Origin: Myxococcales bacterium UBA5297
GTDB taxonomy: Bacteria > Myxococcota > Myxococcia > Myxococcales > UBA5297
Assembly (NCBI GenBank): GCA_002408385.1
Contig: DHSB01000050.1
Span: forward strand, 1 to 9,775
Direction of reading: 5' to 3'
Length of the DNA: 9,775 nucleotides
Under the pieces are notes generated by a model. It saw nothing but the letters and a program-made list of their open reading frames with translations, searched no databases and was not told the DNA's origin. This document shows, piece after piece, positions 5,581 through 9,775 of this stretch (the stretch's first letter is position 1; every line of letters begins with the position of its first letter). The position numbers and the translations under genes are program-made.

Positions 5581-8049
5581 CTACCGTGGCAGCCGCACGC
5601 TCACGCTCGTCCCCTCTTCGGCCGACGAGCGCACCTCGACCGTCCCGCCGTGCGCGCGCGCTATCTCGCGCACGATGAACAGCCCAAGCCCCAGCCCTCC
5701 GGTTGCCCCTGCCCCCTCCTCGTGGGCCTTGACGAAGGGCTCGAAGAGCTGCGCCACCTTCTCCGGCGCGATCGGCGCGCCTCGATTGTGGACCTCGAGC
5801 GCGATCTCGCCGGGGGCGCTGCCGTCGGCGAGGATGCGAATCGGCTCGGCCGGGTCGCCGAACTTGACGGCGTTGGAGACAAGGTTGCTCAAGACCTGGC
5901 TGACCCGGTCCAGGTCCCACTCGCCGCCGAGGTCGCCGAGCGACTCGAAGACGAGGACGCGGTTCGGGTTGGCGGCCTGCAGGTCTTCGACGAGGCGCCT
6001 GCTCCAGAGCTCCAGGTCCCCGTGCTTTCGCTTGACCGGGATGGCCTGCCCCGAGCGCGTGCGCGAGTAGTCGAGCAGCGTGTTGACGAGCGTGCCCATC
6101 GCGGCCACCGCGCGCGTGACCCGCTGCACGACCGCCTGCGCTTGCTCGTCGAGGCAGTCGGACTTGCGCGCCAGCACCTTCGCGCCCAGCTCGACCAGGC
6201 TCATCGGCTGGCGCAGGTCGTGCCCGAGCACCGCCATCAGGCGCTCGCGCAGCTTCGCCTCCCGCTCGGCCTCGGCCCTCAGCCTCGCCTCGGACTCGTA
6301 GAGCAGGGTGCGCTCGACCGCCTGAGCGAAGAGGCCGACCATCGCGCCGAGCAGCTCGCGCTCGCCCTCGTCGAAGCGGCGCTCGTGTGAATAGCCAAAG
6401 GCGAGGAGCCCCTGCTCTTTGGCGGGCACCACCGCCGCAGCTCGCAGCTCCGGGCAGGCGCGCGCCCACCGCGGCAGGCGTGCCTCGACCTGCGCGCGCG
6501 TCTCCAGCCAAGCTGCCTGCCCGAGCCCGAAGAGCGCCTCGGCTCCGTGCGGGACGATGTCTTGAGGCGGCCGCAGCGGTTCGCCGCCCTCGATCGCCTC
6601 GACGATCTGCCAGCCGTCCGCGCCGCGCAGCGCGGCGAAGCCAGCCACCGGGGTGGGCGCCGCACGCGGGCCCTCTTCGAGCACGACCCTCGCCGCCTGC
6701 TCGGAGGTGACCGCGCGAGAGAGCGCCTCGGTCACCGCCAAGAGCCGCGAGACCCGCTCCGCTCCCCGCTCGACCTCGGCCAGCAGGCGCTCTCGCTCCT
6801 CCTCGGCACGCCTGCGCTCGGTGATGTCCAGAAAGGCGCCGACCGCCCCGCGCAGCTCGCCCTGCGAGTCGAAAAGCGGCGTGGCGTTCCCCAGCAACGT
6901 CCGTCTCGTCCCCTCGCCGAAGATGACCTCGAGCTGGTAGTCGCGCACCGGAACTCCGCGGCGTGCAGCGAGCCGCACGGGCAGCTCGCCGTCCGGCACC
7001 TCGCATCCCTCGTGCAGCAGTCGAGCTCCGGGAGGGACGTGGGACCGGGTGCCCACGGTCCCTGGCGGGATCCGCAGCAGCTCGTGGCAGGAGCGGTTGC
7101 CCTCGACCGAGCTCGCGTCGCGGTCCCGGGTGATCAGCACCGCGGCCGGAACCGCGTCGAGCACCGCCTGCAGCTCGGCCGCCTGCGTCCGCTCGCGCTC
7201 CTCGCTCGCCTTGAGCGCTTCGAGCGTGTTGCGCCGCTCGGTCAGGTCGCGCGAGACCGCGAGCACCGAGCGCACCTCACCGTCCGGGTCCTTCTCGGGC
7301 ACGATCCGAGTCTCGAAGAAGCGCCGCCCGCCGGGCACCTCGAGCTCGTACTCCATGCTTTCCGGCTGGCCGGTCTCGAAGACGCGCCGCAGGTGCGAGT
7401 CCCAGAACCCGGCGTTCTCGGGCGCGACGCCGGCCTCGAGGTTCGTCCTGCCGATGGCCTTGCTCGCCGGGATCCCGACCCAGCGCAGGGAGGTCGGGTT
7501 CTCGTAGAGGTGGCGCAGCTCCGGGTCGAAGCGCGAGATGGCGTCCGGCGAGTTGTCGGCGAGGGTGCGAAAGCGCTCCTCGCTCTCGCGCAGGGCCTCC
7601 TCGGTGCGCTTGAGCGCGGTGACGTCTTGGACGGTCGCGATGGCGTAGCCGCGGCCGCCCGCGATGCGCACCGGCCGGGCGCTGCAGAGGCCGACGAAGG
7701 ACTTGCCCGTCTCGGTGCGGCGCACCGACATCTGGAAACTGCCGATCTCCTCGCCGCGGACCGCGCGCACCAGGGGCCAGTCGCTGATGGGCACAGGCAT
7801 GCCGGCCGCGTCCCTCATCTCGAGCACGTCCGAGGCGCGCTCGAAAGCCACGCGCAGCGCCTCGAAGTCGTCGTAGCCGAACAGCGCCAGCGCGGCCTCG
7901 TTGGCGAAGATGAGGTGACCTGTGGGATTGGCCGCGACGAGCAGCGCCTGGCCGATGGCCCCGAAGATGGCCTCGAGCAGCGACGGTATTTCCTCGGGGC
8001 AGAAAGGCGCTGCGAGCTCGAGTAGCGGCCTGCGATGTTGGTCGTCCAA
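5581..8049 (-). CDS. soluble hybrid-sensor histidine kinase PAS-PAS-PAS-GAF-HisKA-HATPase
   Basis: An 822-residue sensor kinase with no membrane helix, so it should sense cytoplasmic signals. Domains by reading: PAS 1 about 25-148 (ANPTGHLIFANEAALALFGY; PAC-like end VQDVTALKR), PAS 2 about 158-273 (FRTLADNSPDAISRFD; end VSRDLTERR), PAS 3 about 293-413 (end FLDITERRR) and GAF about 430-580 (LLAVTEALSRAVTSEQAARV to FDEGERELLGAMVGLFAQAVERTLL). A coiled-coil linker (585-604) leads to the HisKA helix LGHDLRQP, with H610 as the phospho-acceptor. The ATPase domain shows the N box SNLVSNAVKF (N722, N726), a G1-like HNRGAPI (755-760) in which the usual Asp is Asn, the F box LFEPFVK and G2 GLGLGLFIV (785-793). 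No receiver domain is fused and no response regulator is adjacent, so it is an orphan. The start is TTG 8049-8047, supported by GAGGA (8061-8057) 7 bases upstream; later ATGs would cut into PAS 1. PAS ligands are not predictable. Confidence 0.93.
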   Translation of the reverse strand: MDDQHRRPLLELAAPFCPEEIPSLLEAIFGAIGQALLVAANPTGHLIFANEAALALFGYDDFEALRVAFERASDVLEMRDAAGMPVPISDWPLVRAVRGEEIGSFQMSVRRTETGKSFVGLCSARPVRIAGGRGYAIATVQDVTALKRTEEALRESEERFRTLADNSPDAISRFDPELRHLYENPTSLRWVGIPASKAIGRTNLEAGVAPENAGFWDSHLRRVFETGQPESMEYELEVPGGRRFFETRIVPEKDPDGEVRSVLAVSRDLTERRNTLEALKASEERERTQAAELQAVLDAVPAAVLITRDRDASSVEGNRSCHELLRIPPGTVGTRSHVPPGARLLHEGCEVPDGELPVRLAARRGVPVRDYQLEVIFGEGTRRTLLGNATPLFDSQGELRGAVGAFLDITERRRAEEERERLLAEVERGAERVSRLLAVTEALSRAVTSEQAARVVLEEGPRAAPTPVAGFAALRGADGWQIVEAIEGGEPLRPPQDIVPHGAEALFGLGQAAWLETRAQVEARLPRWARACPELRAAAVVPAKEQGLLAFGYSHERRFDEGERELLGAMVGLFAQAVERTLLYESEARLRAEAEREAKLRERLMAVLGHDLRQPMSLVELGAKVLARKSDCLDEQAQAVVQRVTRAVAAMGTLVNTLLDYSRTRSGQAIPVKRKHGDLELWSRRLVEDLQAANPNRVLVFESLGDLGGEWDLDRVSQVLSNLVSNAVKFGDPAEPIRILADGSAPGEIALEVHNRGAPIAPEKVAQLFEPFVKAHEEGAGATGGLGLGLFIVREIARAHGGTVEVRSSAEEGTSVSVRLPR

Positions 8050-8056
8050 AAGTCGT

Positions 8057-8061
8057 TCCTC
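8057..8061 (-). promoter_or_regulatory. ribosome binding site fixing the kinase TTG start
   Basis: GAGGA on the minus strand lies 7 bases before TTG 8049-8047, an optimal distance. It is the main reason for accepting a TTG start and the full N-terminal PAS domain. A weak start codon with a good ribosome site fits a low-abundance sensor. Confidence 0.65.
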
Positions 8062-8324
8062 GTCCTGGTGTGCCTGTACCGACCGAGCGGCAGTCTGCCA
8101 TGCAGGCGTTGCGGACGACCAGCAGTACTCTCGGTGCTACTTCGGTAGGGATGGCGAGGCAGATCCAAAAGCCCCCAAGGTCGCGCGCGGGCAGGGGAAG
8201 GGTTTGCCTTGGATGCGAGCGAAGGCACGGCTCTCGAGCGCAGTCGAGGCGCACCCGTCTTCGCTCGGCCGGCCGGTGCGTGAGCTTCCAGCGGCCGGAC
8301 AGCGCGCTCTTGGCTGCGACCCAG

Positions 8325-8341
8325 CTCGGCCGCAAGCCGAG
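8325..8341 (+). repeat. hairpin in the SEC-C gene leader
   Basis: CTCGGC (8325-8330) and GCCGAG (8336-8341) form a perfect 6-bp stem with loop CGCAA, 79 bases upstream of the GTG start. It may be structured leader RNA or a protein site, or chance in GC-rich sequence. There is no T-tract after it. Confidence 0.3.
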
Positions 8342-8420
8342 TCGCTCCCCATTCGACGCGCGGCGGATGCCGGTGGTAGCCTGCGCCCCCTCTTTGCCGC
8401 CACCTAGCGAGGTTCACCAC

Positions 8421-9731
8421 GTGCAGACGTACATCCTGAAAGTCGTCCCGAGTGAGTTCCCCAACTGCGTCCGGGTCTTCGAGATCGGGGCCGAGCAATC
8501 GCTCCTTTCACTGCACGAGGCCATCGCGAGCGAGTTCAAGGTGACCGGCGAACAGCCGCACGCCTTCTTCCTGAGCGGCGACTTCCTCGACGCGGCCTCC
8601 GCTTTCGCCGGCACCCCGGCAGGCGGAGGAGTGACCGGCATCGTGCGGCTCTCCTCGCTCGACCTGACCAAGGGCATGCGGTTCGGCTACGCGTTCGACT
8701 ACCAGGCCGAGGACGGCCTCTATGTCGAGGTCATCGACCTCGCCGCGGGCAAGGCGGGCGAGAGCTACCCGCGGGTCGTCAGCCGCGAAGGCGAGCTGCC
8801 CGAGCCCGAGGCCTTGATGGCTGGCGGCCACCCGTGCGGCTGCGGCTGCGGCGAAGAGAGTGAGGACGCCGACGGCGACTGCGGCTGCGGTGACGCGGGG
8901 GCCTCCGGGGAGGGCTGCGACCACGAGTGCGACCACGAATGCGCCGACTGCGGCTGCGGCGACGACGACGTGGAGATCCACCCGGACGACTGCGCCTGCG
9001 AGGAGTGCGAGGCGGTGCGCAAGGCGCGCGCCGAGTTCGACGCCGAGCCGCTCGCGCGGCTTGGAAAGGCCATCGAGGCCTCGATCACCGAGGAGAAGCC
9101 GGACGCCGAGCCGTTGCTCGCCGGCCTCGAGGCCCTCGTCGCGCTCTGCCCCACGGCCGACAGGCTCGAGCGATTGGGCATGGCGCTCAACCTGCCGATC
9201 GGCGACTGGGCCGGCTCGTTGATCTCCTTCTTGCGCAAGGAGATTGCTGCCGAGCGCCTGCTCGCGGTCAGCGAGGGGTTCCTGAAGCTCACGGGCGCCT
9301 CGTTCGAGAAGGTGACGCACGCGACGATCCTCGCCGGCGTTGGCAGGACGGCCGAAGCGCTCGAGCTCATCGAAACGGCCGAGGCGACAAACCCGTTCGA
9401 GCGCGACGTGCTGGCTGTCGAGCGCGCCCGGATCCAACGCAAGGCAGGTCGGGCGAAGGAGGCCGAGGCGGCGCTGCGCGGCCTGCTCGCCCGGCGCTGG
9501 CTGTCGTTCGAGCTGCGCGAACAGTGCATCGAGGAGCTCGAGGCGATCCTGAGCGACGGCGGCCGCGAGGACGAGCTCGAGGCGCTCATCGACGCCGAGG
9601 AGGCGCTGCTCGATAAGAACGAGGCCCTGCGCCGCGGAGTGGTCAAGAACGGCCCCAAGGTTGAGGCGAACGACAAGTGCCCGTGCGGCAGCGGGCTCAA
9701 GTACAAGAAGTGCTGCGGCCAGGCGGCCTGA
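8421..9731 (+). CDS. pRiA4b ORF-3-like / Cys-rich / SEC-C multidomain protein
   Basis: A 436-residue cytoplasmic protein built from four parts. Residues 1-125 resemble the plasmid pRiA4b ORF-3-like (IS1096 passenger-type) domain: a YILKVV strand start, an L-x2-LHEAIASEF helix and the late MRFGYAFDYQAEDGLYVEVI strands. This is pattern-level, so moderate certainty. Residues 139-196 hold 13 cysteines in CGCGCG, DCGCGD, CDHECDHEC, CGCG and CACEEC clusters with many Asp/Glu, likely a metal-binding insert. About 200-410 is helical and TPR/HEAT-like (for example GRTAEALELIETAEATNPFERD). The end is a SEC-C motif, CPCGSGLKYKKCCG (C420, C422, C431, C432), the zinc motif known from the SecA tail and many stand-alone proteins. 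Function unknown; SEC-C suggests a zinc-dependent protein contact. The start is GTG 8421 with GAGG (8409-8412) 8 bases upstream, because the upstream frame is Arg/Ser-rich and lacks family features. Divergent from the kinase; nothing downstream is visible. Confidence 0.85.
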   Translation: MQTYILKVVPSEFPNCVRVFEIGAEQSLLSLHEAIASEFKVTGEQPHAFFLSGDFLDAASAFAGTPAGGGVTGIVRLSSLDLTKGMRFGYAFDYQAEDGLYVEVIDLAAGKAGESYPRVVSREGELPEPEALMAGGHPCGCGCGEESEDADGDCGCGDAGASGEGCDHECDHECADCGCGDDDVEIHPDDCACEECEAVRKARAEFDAEPLARLGKAIEASITEEKPDAEPLLAGLEALVALCPTADRLERLGMALNLPIGDWAGSLISFLRKEIAAERLLAVSEGFLKLTGASFEKVTHATILAGVGRTAEALELIETAEATNPFERDVLAVERARIQRKAGRAKEAEAALRGLLARRWLSFELREQCIEELEAILSDGGREDELEALIDAEEALLDKNEALRRGVVKNGPKVEANDKCPCGSGLKYKKCCGQAA

Positions 9732-9775
9732 AGATCCGCCGAGAGCTGCTTCTTCGACTCCGTCCGGCTCCGCTC

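Larger units (their letters stand above)
8050..8420. other. 371-bp divergent intergenic region
   Basis: This stretch separates the kinase (leftward) from the SEC-C gene (rightward). Both neighbouring frames stay open into it, but the translations are Arg/Ser/Pro-rich and unlike the genes, so I read it as non-coding. It should contain both promoters, yet no convincing hexamer pair was found on either strand. Small symmetric elements are GGCAG-T-CTGCC (8089-8099), CTAC-TTCG-GTAG with a UUCG tetraloop (8137-8148) and CTCGGC-CGCAA-GCCGAG (8325-8341). The first is a plausible half-site pair for a regulator upstream of the kinase; the last could lie in the SEC-C gene leader. None is strong alone. 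No tRNA or small-RNA signature was recognised. Confidence 0.6.

Noticed and set aside
5561..7006. 481-codon minus-strand frame inside the kinase
   Set aside because: Second frame on the same strand as the kinase, low-complexity Arg/Gly/Ala translation; typical GC-rich artefact.
6547..8025. 492-codon plus-strand frame across the histidine kinase
   Set aside because: Antisense shadow of a well-supported kinase; no recognisable domain.
8110..8140. Possible sigma54 site upstream of the kinase (TAGCACC then TACTGCT on the minus strand)
   Set aside because: Lacks the essential GG of the -24 element and the spacing is off.
8070..8420. In-frame extension of the SEC-C gene, including an ATG at 8367
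   Set aside because: Ser/Arg/Pro-rich, no domain similarity; GTG 8421 has GAGG at 8 bases and begins directly with the expected first strand.
8050..8420. tRNA or small-RNA gene in the divergent gap
   Set aside because: Only short 4-6 bp stems; no cloverleaf, T-loop or conserved RNA motif.
1..9775. CRISPR array, insertion sequence or prophage
   Set aside because: No regularly spaced repeats, transposase, integrase or phage structural gene was found; the pRiA4b-like domain name refers to a plasmid ORF but is not itself evidence of a mobile element.

Overview
The window is GC-rich bacterial DNA with tightly packed genes. All six readable genes have strong third-position GC bias, which leaves long false open frames on the opposite strand and in the other frames. 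GTG and TTG starts are common. The protein styles (a B-box-like zinc finger fused to a polytopic membrane domain, a multi-PAS/GAF soluble histidine kinase, a HEAT-repeat protein beside metG and tatD) suggest a Myxococcota or related deltaproteobacterial lineage. That is an inference from protein style, not from a marker gene. I see no rRNA, tRNA, CRISPR array, insertion sequence or prophage gene.

Left block, minus strand, 1-4307. In transcription order this holds a class I SAM-dependent methyltransferase (4307-3516), a 186-bp gap, methionyl-tRNA synthetase metG (3329-1287), a HEAT-repeat protein (1290-298) and the N-terminal 100 residues of a TatD-family metal-dependent hydrolase (301-1, running off the window). 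The last three overlap by 4 bp at each junction (GTGA, ATGA) and look translationally coupled. The metG upstream gap holds a weak sigma70-like promoter overlapped by a perfect 8-bp inverted repeat, and a tandem Shine-Dalgarno.

Middle, plus strand, 4419-5339: a 306-residue integral membrane protein with an N-terminal eight-ligand Cys/His zinc finger, divergent from the methyltransferase. It converges on a large minus-strand sensor histidine kinase (8049-5581, PAS-PAS-PAS-GAF-HisKA-HATPase, soluble). The 241-bp convergent gap is unusually rich in perfect palindromes: a nested stem at 5339-5393, a REP-like hairpin at 5404-5423 and an 8-bp stem at 5526-5559.

Right block, plus strand, 8421-9731: a 436-residue protein that appears to join an N-terminal pRiA4b ORF-3-like domain, a 58-residue segment with 13 cysteines, a helical-repeat region and a C-terminal SEC-C zinc motif. 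It is divergent from the kinase across a 371-bp gap. This fusion is the least ordinary gene here. I see no convincing new multi-gene system; most of the window is housekeeping plus one orphan sensor and two metal-binding proteins of unknown role.
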